Counted from the first letter of the stretch, positions 58,801 to 64,000 are shown. The stretch: 64,000 bases of DNA from JAKFDI01 sp036676235 (GCA_036676235.1 JAKFDI010000022.1:13071-77070), one strand, 5' to 3'. Notes: a model not told the origin generated them from the letters alone. A program made the numbers and translations.

Positions 58801-59094
58801 GCCGTGGCCATCGGGCGCAGCGTGCGAGGTCTGCACGTCGAAGAGCGATGCGCGTTGCGGCGATGCGCGTTGCAGCCGCATCTCGCATCCGATGATCAGG
58901 TGAAGCGCATGCTCCTTCGCCGCCTCGTGCGCGCGCACCACGCCGGCGAACGAGCATTCATCGGTGATTGCCAGCGCGCCATAGCGCAGCGCCTTCGCGC
59001 GCTCCACCAACTCCGCCGGCTGCGAGGCCCCGGTCAGAAAGCTGAAGTTGCTGCGGCAGTGCAGCTCGGCGTAGGGTGGAAGTGCCGTTGCCAT
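55804..59094 (-). CDS. dnaE2: Error-prone DNA polymerase DnaE2 (ImuC)
   Basis: 1096 residues. The PHP domain (about 1-260) opens YAELHCRSNFSFLTGASQPA. The palm has GRGSAANSAVCY (401-412) and the catalytic PDIDIDF (440-446). FPRHLSQHPGGFVIA, the fingers and helix-hairpin-helix, and a C-terminal OB domain (GLVTHRQRPDTAKGTVFVT) follow. Residues about 76-132 are an insertion (QRASPQRASLFDVQTS...) between PHP strands that most DnaE2 proteins lack, low in predicted structure. DnaE2 performs SOS mutagenesis with ImuA and ImuB, normally encoded directly upstream. Here that place is taken by the integron integrase, 65 bp upstream on the same strand; imuA/imuB are not in the window. Confidence 0.95.
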   Translation of the reverse strand: MATALPPYAELHCRSNFSFLTGASQPAELVERAKALRYGALAITDECSFAGVVRAHEAAKEHALHLIIGCEMRLQRASPQRASLFDVQTSHAAPDGHGHAQAQADTIAAAKNTRPEREVALRTRSARANDSPIRLVFLAQTRRGYGNLSHWITLARRRAQKGSYTARRGDVEGKEPSAPMLAGLPGCLALLVPDSSQPFEQVFADAMWLKTWFQDRAAIAIELLNRADDDALVARVERVASFVGLPIVAAGDVLMHVRSRKPLQDTLTATRLNKPVAQCGAEIAANAEQHLRARSRLAALYKPAWLEQSVAMAASCTFSLDELQYEYPQELVPPGETPASHLRKLTEAGIPTRYPKGAPGEVLAQIDTELALIARLNYERYFLTVADIVHWAREQKILCQGRGSAANSAVCYCLGITAIDPGRATLLFERFISAERNEPPDIDIDFEHQRREEVIQYIYRKYGRHRAALAAVVISYRPRSAMRDAGRALGFDLQRVEGVSKSQQWFDGRSIDPARLRENGFDPDAPLVKLWVELTHQLIGFPRHLSQHPGGFVIAAEQMSQLVPVENASMEERSVIQWDKDDLESLRLMKVDVLALGMLSAIRRSLEFIGQKLDHPFALQDIPDKDDATYEMIRRADTVGVFQIESRAQMSMLPRLAPRCFYDLVVQVAIVRPGPIHGGMVHPYLKNRGIPDDELDYPEALKPALARTKGIPIFQEQVMQIAMIAADFTAGEADQLRRAMAAWKRKGGLGPFHDRLVGRMVEKGYELDYAERIFKQLEGFGEYGFPESHAASFALLAYDSSWIKCHHPDAFLAGLLNSQPMGFYAPAQLVRDARAHGVEVRPVDVCVSGCESGLEGEGDGLRPVRLGLDRIRGLSVEAAKRIVSARSDAPFGTVEDLARRASLNAHDLRALAEADALVALTGHRHQAAWAVAGVDTRPTEMLRATRVHEVPVPLAAPGESQQMLADYRSVGLTLGRHPLALLREALSIFKVQPASVLHEFPTGRLARASGLVTHRQRPDTAKGTVFVTLEDETGTVNVIVWPRVVESQRRPLLSAKLLTVYGQWQREGEVMHLVASRLIDHTPLLQGLESRSRDFR

Positions 59095-59159
59095 GGCGTG
59101 ATGGCGCGGGCCATGAACGCGAAAGACTTCGAGACGGTGCTGCGCAGCGGCTCAGCGCT

Positions 59160-60341
59160 TCAGGCGGCGTTCGCCGCCACGGCGTAGCGGCCCAGCGGCA
59201 TGCGTGCCCCTGGCGGCCATCGCGGAGCATCGACTGGTGCAGAACCCGGGTCGTCCGGCGGCTCGCTGCCAGCTTCATCTTCGATGGCGGCATCGGCTGC
59301 GCGCCGCGGCACCAGCGTGCCGTCGAGCGCCATGTTCAGCGAGGCGTCGAGCACATCGAGCGGGCTGCGAACGCCGCCGCCGGCCACCTTCAACACATGC
59401 GTGTAGATCATGGTGGTGCTCACGTCGGCATGGCCCAGCAGCTCCTGCACGGTACGGATGTCATAGCCGCTTTGCAGCAGATGTGTGGCGAACGAATGGC
59501 GCAAGGTGTGAGGCGTGGCCGGCTTGTGGATGGCCGCCTGCTCGACAGCGCCCTTGAATGCGCGTTGAAGGCCTTGTTCATACACGTGGTGGCGGCGCTC
59601 GACACCCGTGCGCGGATCGATCGACAGAACGTCTTGCGGAAAGACCCAGAACCATGTCCACGAGACATTGGCGCGCGGGTACTTTCGGTCCAGCGCATCG
59701 GGCAACTGCACGCCGCCGCGCCCCGCCTCGCGATCGGCCGCCCACAGCAGGCGGGCACGAGACATCTGCGCACGCAAGGCCGGCACCAGAGAGGCCGGCA
59801 GCATCACCACCCGATCCTTCGCGCCCTTGCCTTCGCGCACGACGATGGCACGCCGCTCGAAATCGACATCCTTCACCCGCAGCCGCACCCCTTCCATGAT
59901 GCGCATGCCCGTGCCGTAAAGCAGTTGCGCCAACAGCCGGTGGCCGCCTTCCAGCCGCATGAACAGCCGCGCCACCTCATCAGTCGTCAAGACCACCGGC
60001 AAGCGCACTGTCGACTTCGGGCGGCCGATCTTGTTCATCCACGGCAAGTCGACACCCAGCACCTTCTGGTAAAGGAACATCAACGCCGACAAGGCCTGCT
60101 TGTGCGTGGACACGGCGACCGAGCGTTCATTGGCCAGCCAGCTGAGAAATTCTTCGACCTCGCTGCCGCCCATCTCCAGCGGATGGCGCAGCCCCTGAAA
60201 GCGCACGAAGGCCCGCACCCAATGGACGTAGGCCTGCTCGGTACGTATGCTGTAGTGAAGATAACGAATCCGCTCCCGCACCTGATCGAGCAGGCGTGCG
60301 GACTTCAGCGGCGGCAAGGGAGAGCCCGAATGCTTCATCAT
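59160..60341 (-). CDS. intI: Integron integrase IntI
   Basis: 393 residues from the ATG at 60341; an in-frame TTG at 60392 is possible but overlaps the promoter. It is a tyrosine recombinase with R147 (GTGMRIMEG), H278xxR281 (PHTLRHSFATHLL), H304 (LLGHADVSTT) and the nucleophile Y313 (MIYTHVLKVA). Residues about 205-235 carry the insertion unique to IntI (LDRKYPRANVSWTWFWVFPQ), which binds extrahelical bases of folded attC. GGGVRSPLD near 321-329 is the usual C-terminus; a further 64 residues, Pro/Asp-rich, extend beyond it. The gene diverges from a cassette array on the plus strand and precedes dnaE2 on its own strand. Confidence 0.97.
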   Translation of the reverse strand: MMKHSGSPLPPLKSARLLDQVRERIRYLHYSIRTEQAYVHWVRAFVRFQGLRHPLEMGGSEVEEFLSWLANERSVAVSTHKQALSALMFLYQKVLGVDLPWMNKIGRPKSTVRLPVVLTTDEVARLFMRLEGGHRLLAQLLYGTGMRIMEGVRLRVKDVDFERRAIVVREGKGAKDRVVMLPASLVPALRAQMSRARLLWAADREAGRGGVQLPDALDRKYPRANVSWTWFWVFPQDVLSIDPRTGVERRHHVYEQGLQRAFKGAVEQAAIHKPATPHTLRHSFATHLLQSGYDIRTVQELLGHADVSTTMIYTHVLKVAGGGVRSPLDVLDASLNMALDGTLVPRRAADAAIEDEAGSEPPDDPGSAPVDAPRWPPGARMPLGRYAVAANAA

Positions 60342-60349
60342 GAATATTA

Positions 60350-60365
60350 CTGGATGAACGTACAG
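60350..60365. promoter_or_regulatory. LexA (SOS) box at the intI promoter
   Basis: CTGG-N8-ACAG (CTGT-N8-CCAG on the intI strand) differs from the CTGT-N8-ACAG consensus at one of eight conserved positions. It lies 9 bp before the intI ATG and overlaps the -10 region of the predicted promoter, which is where LexA boxes are found in other SOS-controlled integrases. Binding is inferred. Confidence 0.7.
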
Positions 60366-60392
60366 TGTATACGCTCCAACGCCAGTGTTCAA
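60364..60392 (-). promoter_or_regulatory. Predicted intI promoter
   Basis: On the minus strand TTGAAC, 17 bases, TACACT (4 of 6 matches to each sigma-70 hexamer). The -10 lies about 23 bp upstream of the intI ATG and is overlapped by the LexA-like box. The dnaE2 gene 65 bp downstream of intI may use the same promoter. Confidence 0.55.
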
Positions 60393-60411
60393 GCGCCCTT
60401 CAGCGCACCAC

Positions 60412-60478
60412 TCGCATCCAGGTTACGCAGCACGGCGGTTGGATACGCGGATGTTCGGATGTCGACAACACGTTAGAC
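60412..60478. other. attI recombination site
   Basis: The crossover core GTTAGAC (60472-60478) marks the start of cassette 1. Upstream, GGTTACGCAGCACGGCGG (60421-60438) resembles the integrase-binding direct repeat region of class 1 attI (GTTACGCAGCAGGGCAG). The boundaries are approximate. This is the proximal insertion point, so cassette 1 (60473-61187) should be the most recent arrival. Confidence 0.8.
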
Positions 60479-60494
60479 ATCATTGGGGGAGCGC

Positions 60495-61106
60495 GTGCGA
60501 CTATCACTAGCCGATCTCGGGTGGCTCGTGTCGCCAACCCGAAAGTACATTGATCGCTGGAAAGCCGAAGGTGGGCGGGAACACAGGGGGTACGCGCTTC
60601 GGACTTGGAGCCGCAGACTCTTCTATGGAGAGGCAATCGCTCTTGCCGCTCTGTGCATCATCTGCCGGCAACCCGCTCCAGGCGAACTCGTAGTACTCGC
60701 AGTCCCGCTGATCTGGTATTCGGTGTCTCGCGTTTGCGAGATCGCCTATGCCTTCTACCGCGACCCGCTGAGCCCGACGAAAGAGTCCGACCTCACGCCA
60801 ACGGACCGGGTGCGCATGGCGATGCGCAGCTACTTCGGTGTGGCTGCCAACTTCGCAGTTCTCTACTACTTTGCTCCGATGGCGGCCCAGTTCAAGGTCG
60901 GTGACGCTTCGCAACTTGCGAGCTTCCTTGAAGCGTTCTACTTTAGCGGTGTCACCCTAGCGACGCTCGGCTATGGCGATGTGGTGCCCGTAGGAGCAGT
61001 GTCGCGGACCATGGCGCTCGCTGAGGTATTCATCGGACTCTTAGTTGTTGTAGTTGCCGTAGCAGCGTACATTGGTGCAATCAAACCGCCGGGGGATGAT
61101 GTCTAA
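60495..61106 (+). CDS. Cassette 1: two-pore-type potassium channel-like membrane protein
   Basis: 203 residues from the GTG at 60495 (GGAG three bases upstream); a TTG at 60483 would add four. Hydrophobic segments cover about 45-75 (AIALAALCIICRQ... LVVLAVPLIWYSVSRVCEI), 105-125 (SYFGVAANFAVLYYFAPMAA), and 170-198 (MALAEVFIGLLVVVVAVAAY). Between the last two lies the pore loop FYFSGVTLATLGYGDVVPVG with the TxGYGD-like K+ filter, matching the Ion_trans_2 family. Its stop codon lies inside the attC R'' box, as is common in cassettes. A K+ leak or stress-response channel is the likely role. Base composition is richer in AT than the surrounding chromosome. Confidence 0.85.
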   Translation: MRLSLADLGWLVSPTRKYIDRWKAEGGREHRGYALRTWSRRLFYGEAIALAALCIICRQPAPGELVVLAVPLIWYSVSRVCEIAYAFYRDPLSPTKESDLTPTDRVRMAMRSYFGVAANFAVLYYFAPMAAQFKVGDASQLASFLEAFYFSGVTLATLGYGDVVPVGAVSRTMALAEVFIGLLVVVVAVAAYIGAIKPPGDDV

Positions 61107-61193
61107 CAGGTCGTTCGACACGGACGCCCGGCGGCGGTCCTTCGCTTCGCTCCGGTCCTCTCCACCGGTCGCCGGTCAACTCCGACGTTAGCC
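61101..61193. other. attC site of cassette 1
   Basis: R'' GTCTAAC at 61101-61107 and R' GTTAGCC at 61187-61193, 93 bp in total. The interior contains inverted segments needed to fold the bottom strand (CCGGCGGCGG... and GACCGG/CCGGTC-type arms around 61120-61175). It is longer than attC 2-4 and unrelated to them in sequence. Confidence 0.9.
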
Positions 61194-61196
61194 GCC

Positions 61197-61712
61197 ATGC
61201 CAACCATCGCGTCGTTTCTCCAGGAATGGTCTGCCTCGCAAGGGGCCGCGCCAGGGTTTGCCGACTATCTCTCTGAGGAGTGTCCGTGGCTCGACGGTGA
61301 GTCCGAACTGAACAGTGAACTGGGAACTGAATTGCTCACCGAGCCCTTTGGAAGCTGGGGTTTGCAGGAGCGAGTGCCTGCGTTTGTAGAGGCATACAAC
61401 GAGTTCGTCCTTTTATCCTCGGGCGTGCGGCATCCAACACGCGAAGAGGCGTATTCGGCGATGCGTCAGGTCTTGGCCAAGTACGGTCAAAACAGCGCGC
61501 TGGGCGAAGGTGAATTTTGGCTAGTTGAGGATTCGTTTTCCACCGAGAAGCCTTGCGTAGTCGTGTTCGACTCCACGTTTCGCTTCTCGGAAGCGGCACT
61601 CGAGCAGTTGGGAAGCGCTGCAGCGCTATGCCCGTTCTTCTCCGAGGTAGTCATCGGCGATGAGGAGGGAACTGTCTTGCAAGTTAAGGCTGTGCCACGA
61701 AATGGCGGCTAA
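61197..61712 (+). CDS. Cassette 2: hypothetical protein
   Basis: 171 residues, not recognised. It begins MPTIASFLQEWSASQGAAPG only 4 bp inside the cassette and ends on the TAA embedded in R'' of attC 2. The protein is acidic, with no signal peptide or membrane helix; segments such as EAYSAMRQVLAKYGQNS and FDSTFRFSEAALEQLGSAAA suggest a small alpha/beta soluble protein. Codon use and AT content differ from chromosomal neighbours. The tight fit to the cassette boundaries supports it as a real gene. Confidence 0.75.
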   Translation: MPTIASFLQEWSASQGAAPGFADYLSEECPWLDGESELNSELGTELLTEPFGSWGLQERVPAFVEAYNEFVLLSSGVRHPTREEAYSAMRQVLAKYGQNSALGEGEFWLVEDSFSTEKPCVVVFDSTFRFSEAALEQLGSAAALCPFFSEVVIGDEEGTVLQVKAVPRNGG

Positions 61713-61775
61713 CCCCTCCATCGAGCGGACATGCCCCGGCAAGCCGGGTCATGCCGCTCATGTCGAACGTTAGGC
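61707..61775. other. attC site of cassette 2
   Basis: R'' GGCTAAC (61707-61713) and R' GTTAGGC (61769-61775), 69 bp. The centre folds through CCCCGGC-AA-GCCGGG, and flanking arms GAGCGGACATG and CATGCCGCTC pair with a bulge. Highly similar to attC 3 and attC 4. Confidence 0.93.
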
Positions 61776-61782
61776 GTCACAA

Positions 61783-62265
61783 ATGCCAACACAACCGTCA
61801 CTCGGGACCATTGCGCTGCAAGCATTTGGCGCAATGCTCATCGCACTGCTCAGCGCCTGGATCACAGTCAAGCTCTCACAGAGGAAATTCAGAGACGAGC
61901 GGATGTGGGACCGAAAAGTACTCGCCTATGAACGGATCATCGAGGCGTTTCACAAGTCGAAGAAGTTTTCCAGCGAACACCTCGATGCCCAGTACGTCAA
62001 CCGAGAACTCTCTGATGAGCGAGACACCGAGCTTCGGAAGCTGGCCAGCGAAGCACGCGAGGAGATCGCGAGAGCGACCGACATTGGAAGCTTCACGTTA
62101 TCAGCGCAAGCACTCGATCTCTTGGCCAAGTATCAAAGTGAGTCGGCTGACGATGATCACATTCAGTCCTGGCATGAGCACCTTGAGCACGACTATTCAA
62201 CTACAGAGAAGTACCTAAAGCTGCTCATTGCAGAGGCAAAGCGAGATCTGAAAAGTGACGCCTAA
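61783..62265 (+). CDS. Cassette 3: hypothetical protein with N-terminal membrane helix
   Basis: 160 residues, function unknown. One N-terminal membrane helix (IALQAFGAMLIALLSAWITV, about 9-28) is followed by a long, charged helical region (KFRDERMWDRKVLAYERIIE through ERDTELRKLASEAREEIARA) resembling coiled-coil proteins of unknown role in cassettes and phages. It ends on the TAA within R'' of attC 3, the usual cassette layout. A membrane-tethered cytoplasmic protein is the simplest reading. Confidence 0.78.
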   Translation: MPTQPSLGTIALQAFGAMLIALLSAWITVKLSQRKFRDERMWDRKVLAYERIIEAFHKSKKFSSEHLDAQYVNRELSDERDTELRKLASEAREEIARATDIGSFTLSAQALDLLAKYQSESADDDHIQSWHEHLEHDYSTTEKYLKLLIAEAKRDLKSDA

Positions 62266-62328
62266 CCCTTCCATCGAGAGGACTCGCCCCGGCAAGCCGG
62301 GTCGAGCCTCTCATGTCAAACGTTGGGC
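62260..62328. other. attC site of cassette 3
   Basis: R'' GCCTAAC (62260-62266) and R' GTTGGGC (62322-62328), 69 bp. The loop-proximal arms CCCCGGC-AA-GCCGGG are identical to attC 2, and the outer pairing GAGAGGACTCG/CGAGCCTCTC has compensatory changes relative to attC 2 (GAGCGGACATG/CATGCCGCTC), evidence for a selected fold. Confidence 0.93.
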
Positions 62329-62331
62329 GTC

Positions 62332-62649
62332 ATGAATTTGAAAGCGACCTCGCGTCCGCCGTCCAGTCTTGCGGTCGGCTCAGTCGCCCTTGGCGCGGCT
62401 TTGCTTGTTCTCGCCGCAGCAACGTACGCGGTCTACGCCTTTCCTCCGCTGCGAGCCGTCAAGGAAGCTGCGGGTAACCTTCTTCTCGCTGTCGCCGTCT
62501 ACCTCGGAATCTTCATCTACGCCGGCTTCCGCTATCGCCTGACGCTGAGCAGTCTGCTGGTCTCCGCGGTGGTCGGCTTTGTCGGTCTCTGGTTCTTCGG
62601 CTTCTACACAGGGCTCTTGGTGGCCTGTAGCTTCGGTGACTGCTTCTGA
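62332..62649 (+). CDS. Cassette 4: small membrane protein
   Basis: 105 residues from the ATG at 62332 (a TTG nine bases upstream lies inside attC and was rejected). Three hydrophobic helices: SLAVGSVALGAALLVLAAAT, EAAGNLLLAVAVYLGIFIYA and LLVSAVVGFVGLWFFGFYTG, ending LLVACSFGDCF. No family recognised. The stop falls 10 bp before R'' of attC 4. It is one of several cassette genes here with membrane helices (cassettes 1, 3 and 4). Confidence 0.75.
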   Translation: MNLKATSRPPSSLAVGSVALGAALLVLAAATYAVYAFPPLRAVKEAAGNLLLAVAVYLGIFIYAGFRYRLTLSSLLVSAVVGFVGLWFFGFYTGLLVACSFGDCF

Positions 62650-62658
62650 CGCGATGAC

Positions 62659-62730
62659 GCCCAACCCTTCCATCGAGCGGACAGCTTCCGGCCTGCGGCC
62701 GCAAGCTGCCGCTCATGTCAAACGTTAGGC
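62659..62730. other. attC site of cassette 4
   Basis: R'' GCCCAAC (62659-62665) and R' GTTAGGC (62724-62730), 72 bp. The outer region is nearly identical to attC 3 (ATCGAGCGGACA, CATGTCAAAC) but the hairpin tip differs (CTTCCGGCCTGCGGCCGCAAG). Confidence 0.92.
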
Positions 62731-63490
62731 CTGCCCCGTCGCCCGTGCGCGGGCCGCAGGCGTCGCGCCGGGCAAGCCCGGCACGCCACCCGCTCCTGCC
62801 CCGCTTGACCCGTGCTGGCTGCGCCCGGACTGGCGAAGGGATCGACCCCCCCGCCCCTTCCAGGGGGCGAGGGGCGGGAGGGTCGATCCAGGAGAAGAAC
62901 CCGTGCCGACTGCCGGGCCTGCGGGCGGGGGCGCCCTGCGGGCTGCCCCACGCGCCCCCGCCCAGGCGCGCCGTCGGGTCGGGCCACTTTACCGGGCGTC
63001 AGGGTCGTTTCACCGACCGCTTTAGCAGTTGTTGGAACTGGGACAAGCCCACCGGCCGCTTCGCGCCCGGTACCCGCGGCGCGCGTCGGGAGGGGTCGGG
63101 TTTCCACCCACGGCCGCAGGGGTGCTCGTGCCTGCGGCACCAGCCCGAACACCCGAAAGACCGGCCCGGCGGGGCCGTGCCGGGGTGGCTGCGCCACCCC
63201 AGCACCGCCCCACCAGGCCGCCCGCTGTGCAGAACGGCTGGGCCTTGATGGAACTCGGAGTGAAGGGCCGGCGAGGGTTGCCGGCTATCCGGCCGGGCGC
63301 CGTGGCCAGGGCCTGCAGCGGCCGGCTGATGACGGCCGGTGCCCGCTTGCGGCGCCGGAGCGCCCGGGGTGGCCCCAGCCCGTGCTGTTCATCGTGAACA
63401 GCAGGCGCTACTCCGCCACGGAGTACTCTGCACCCAGGCCTAACCGGGCGGTGGAACGGTCACCGCTGCGCGGCGCCGCTCACCTCCACG
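62725..63490. other. Cassette 5: 766-bp GC-rich, apparently non-coding cassette
   Basis: No reading frame in either direction looks like a protein: all are Arg/Pro/Gly-rich, lack recognisable motifs and overlap each other. The DNA is far richer in GC than cassettes 1-4 and holds strong hairpins, notably 62839-62889, GGGGTGGC-TGCG-CCACCCC at about 63183-63202, and several shorter GGCCGG dyads between 63260 and 63350. It is bounded by R' of attC 4 and R' of attC 5. It could encode a structured RNA, serve as a promoter cassette, or be a fragment of another element captured by the integron. Confidence 0.6.
62839..62889. repeat. Long hairpin in cassette 5
   Basis: Outer arms GGATCGACCC (62839-62848) and GGGTCGATCC (62880-62889) pair perfectly; inside them CCCCGCCCCTT and AGGGGCGGG extend the stem with small mismatches. 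The whole can form a stem of about 20 bp. Confidence 0.8.
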
Positions 63491-63496
63491 TTATGC
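63438..63496. other. attC site of cassette 5
   Basis: R'' GCCTAAC (63438-63444) and R' GTTATGC (63490-63496), 59 bp, a short site. The interior pairs GGGCGGTGGAA with the CACC-rich right side and has the GGTCACCGC/GCGGCGCCGC region at the tip. R' departs from the GTTRRRY consensus at one base but is shared with attC 6. Confidence 0.8.
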
Positions 63497-63512
63497 ACCA
63501 GTGCTGCCGCGC

Positions 63513-64000
63513 ATGAGCGAGTCATCCGTTCGCTTCGACGAGGCTGTGAACGGTCGCCGCGCGGTGTGTCGCCGGGCAGGCCTGACAGGCCGGGTTGTCG
63601 CGCGCAGTCGCGCTGTTCCAGTTGCTCTTCGCGGTCGGCGTGTTCATCCGTCGTCGGCGCGCTCGTCGGTCGTAGTGTTCAGGCAACTCAACCGCCGCGT
63701 CATCAAACACGAGCACTGGCGCCGTCCGTTTCGCGCAGCGTGGCTCGCGTTCAACTTGCCGTCCCTCGCGCCCACGTCGGGCGCTTCGAGCGTGGCTTTG
63801 CATAACCTGTCGGTCAAGCGGACCCGCAACGGCGGGTCGCATCGGTTCGCTCCGGCCAGGCCATCCACGCCGTTGCAGTCCGCTTACCTCAAACGTTATG
63901 CACCAGTGCTGCCACACATGAGCGAGTCATCCATGCGCTTCGGCCAGGCCGTGAACGGTCGCCGCGCGGTGCGTCACTGGGCAGGTCTGACGAGCCAGGT
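63513..64000 (+). CDS. Cassette 6/7: open frame running through attC into a related cassette (3' end outside window)
   Basis: Open from the ATG at 63513 to the window edge (162 codons). It begins MSESSVRFDEAVNGRRAV, continues with an Arg-rich stretch, and then reads through attC 6 as NLSVKRTRNGGSHRFAPARP and SAYLKRY, a peptide typical of translated attC sites. It re-enters a second copy, MSESSMRFGQAVNGRRAVRH, in the same frame. Cassette 6 is 405 bp, exactly 135 codons, so repeated copies keep the frame. No domain is recognised and composition is biased, so translation is uncertain. The frame could instead be a consequence of a stop-free cassette. Confidence 0.4.
   Translation, partial: MSESSVRFDEAVNGRRAVCRRAGLTGRVVARSRAVPVALRGRRVHPSSARSSVVVFRQLNRRVIKHEHWRRPFRAAWLAFNLPSLAPTSGASSVALHNLSVKRTRNGGSHRFAPARPSTPLQSAYLKRYAPVLPHMSESSMRFGQAVNGRRAVRHWAGLTSQ
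63800..63901. other. attC site of cassette 6
   Basis: R'' GCATAAC (63800-63806) and R' GTTATGC (63895-63901), 102 bp and perfectly complementary at the ends. Inner arms AAGCGGAC (near 63816) and GTCCGCTT (near 63878) pair, with a CCCGC-AACG-GCGGG hairpin inside. It is the longest attC of the array. Confidence 0.9.

Larger units (their letters stand above)
63490..64000. repeat. Tandem related cassettes 6 and 7 (405-bp offset)
   Basis: The first about 100 bp of cassette 6 (63490-63590) and of cassette 7 (63895-63995) align with few mismatches, starting GTTATGCACCAGTGCTGCC and including ATGAGCGAGTCATCC and GTGAACGGTCGCCGCGCGGT. Cassette 7 is cut by the window edge. Cassette duplication or capture of two members of one family explains this. 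Confidence 0.88.

Noticed and set aside
59095..59159. A separate LexA box or terminator between intI and dnaE2
   Set aside because: No CTGT-N8-ACAG-like sequence and no hairpin with a T-run is visible in the 65-bp gap.
62718..63197. A minus-strand 159-codon frame in cassette 5 as the cassette gene
   Set aside because: Cassette genes normally read toward attC on the plus strand; the translation is Pro/Arg/Gly-rich, has no domain and overlaps equally open frames.

Overview
The window is GC-rich DNA from a motile betaproteobacterium, most likely order Burkholderiales in the Rubrivivax/Leptothrix/Methylibium-Comamonadaceae neighbourhood. The grounds are flhDC next to motA, an EmrAB-OprM type efflux operon, a PEP-CTERM protein with its TPR lipoprotein, a methylmalonyl-CoA operon, dnaE2, and 'TTCGACAAGCTCAG' repeats. 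The taxonomic call rests on gene content and protein style; no search was run.

Layout. 1-8.9 kb is a flagellar region: partial motA, flhC and flhD on the minus strand, then two tandem 520-residue flagellins, fliD, fliS, a fliT-like gene and a YcgR-like PilZ gene on the plus strand. At least four sites of the form TCAAGNNN-N11/12-GCCGATAA (sigma-28 type) lie before motA, flagellin 1, fliD and fliS. 9-13.6 kb is an unusual cluster: a PchB-like chorismate mutase, a TrpE/PhzE-like chorismate enzyme fused to a glutamine amidotransferase domain lacking its catalytic residues, a TTT-type binding protein and an FAD oxidoreductase. A LysR regulator and a degenerate GGDEF gene follow. 15.4-20.4 kb is a marR-oprM-emrA-emrB operon, with a divergent ABC exporter. 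22.4-28 kb holds an OmpA lipoprotein, thyA, a PrsT-like TPR lipoprotein and a PEP-CTERM protein. 28-36.1 kb is a propionyl-CoA to succinyl-CoA operon (mcm, GIY-YIG::meaB, pccB, pccA, VOC epimerase) facing a GntR regulator across a 20-bp palindrome. 37-55.7 kb is mostly housekeeping: acetyltransferase, DUF924, acyl-CoA ligase, sugar dehydrogenase, Ser/Thr kinase, argG-ppnP-ROK kinase, zinc protease, ettA, rhlE, a prolyl-hydroxylase-like enzyme and yaaA.

55.8-64 kb is a chromosomal integron. The integrase gene intI lies just upstream of, and co-oriented with, the error-prone polymerase gene dnaE2, behind a promoter overlapped by a LexA-like box. attI is followed on the plus strand by at least six gene cassettes with recognisable attC sites; the last (cassette 7) runs off the window. 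Cassette 1 encodes a K+-channel-like membrane protein. Cassettes 2-4 carry unknown small proteins and closely related attC sites. Cassette 5 looks non-coding and highly structured. Cassettes 6 and 7 are tandem relatives whose reading frame continues through attC.

Two repeat families shape the intergenic DNA. A paired-hairpin element built on CCCTCTCCC/GGGAGAGGG fills three convergent gene gaps. The TTCGACAAGCTCAG family has five copies between pccA and pccB, six copies that form an in-frame linker joining a GIY-YIG domain to MeaB, and a diverged inverted pair at 53.9 kb.
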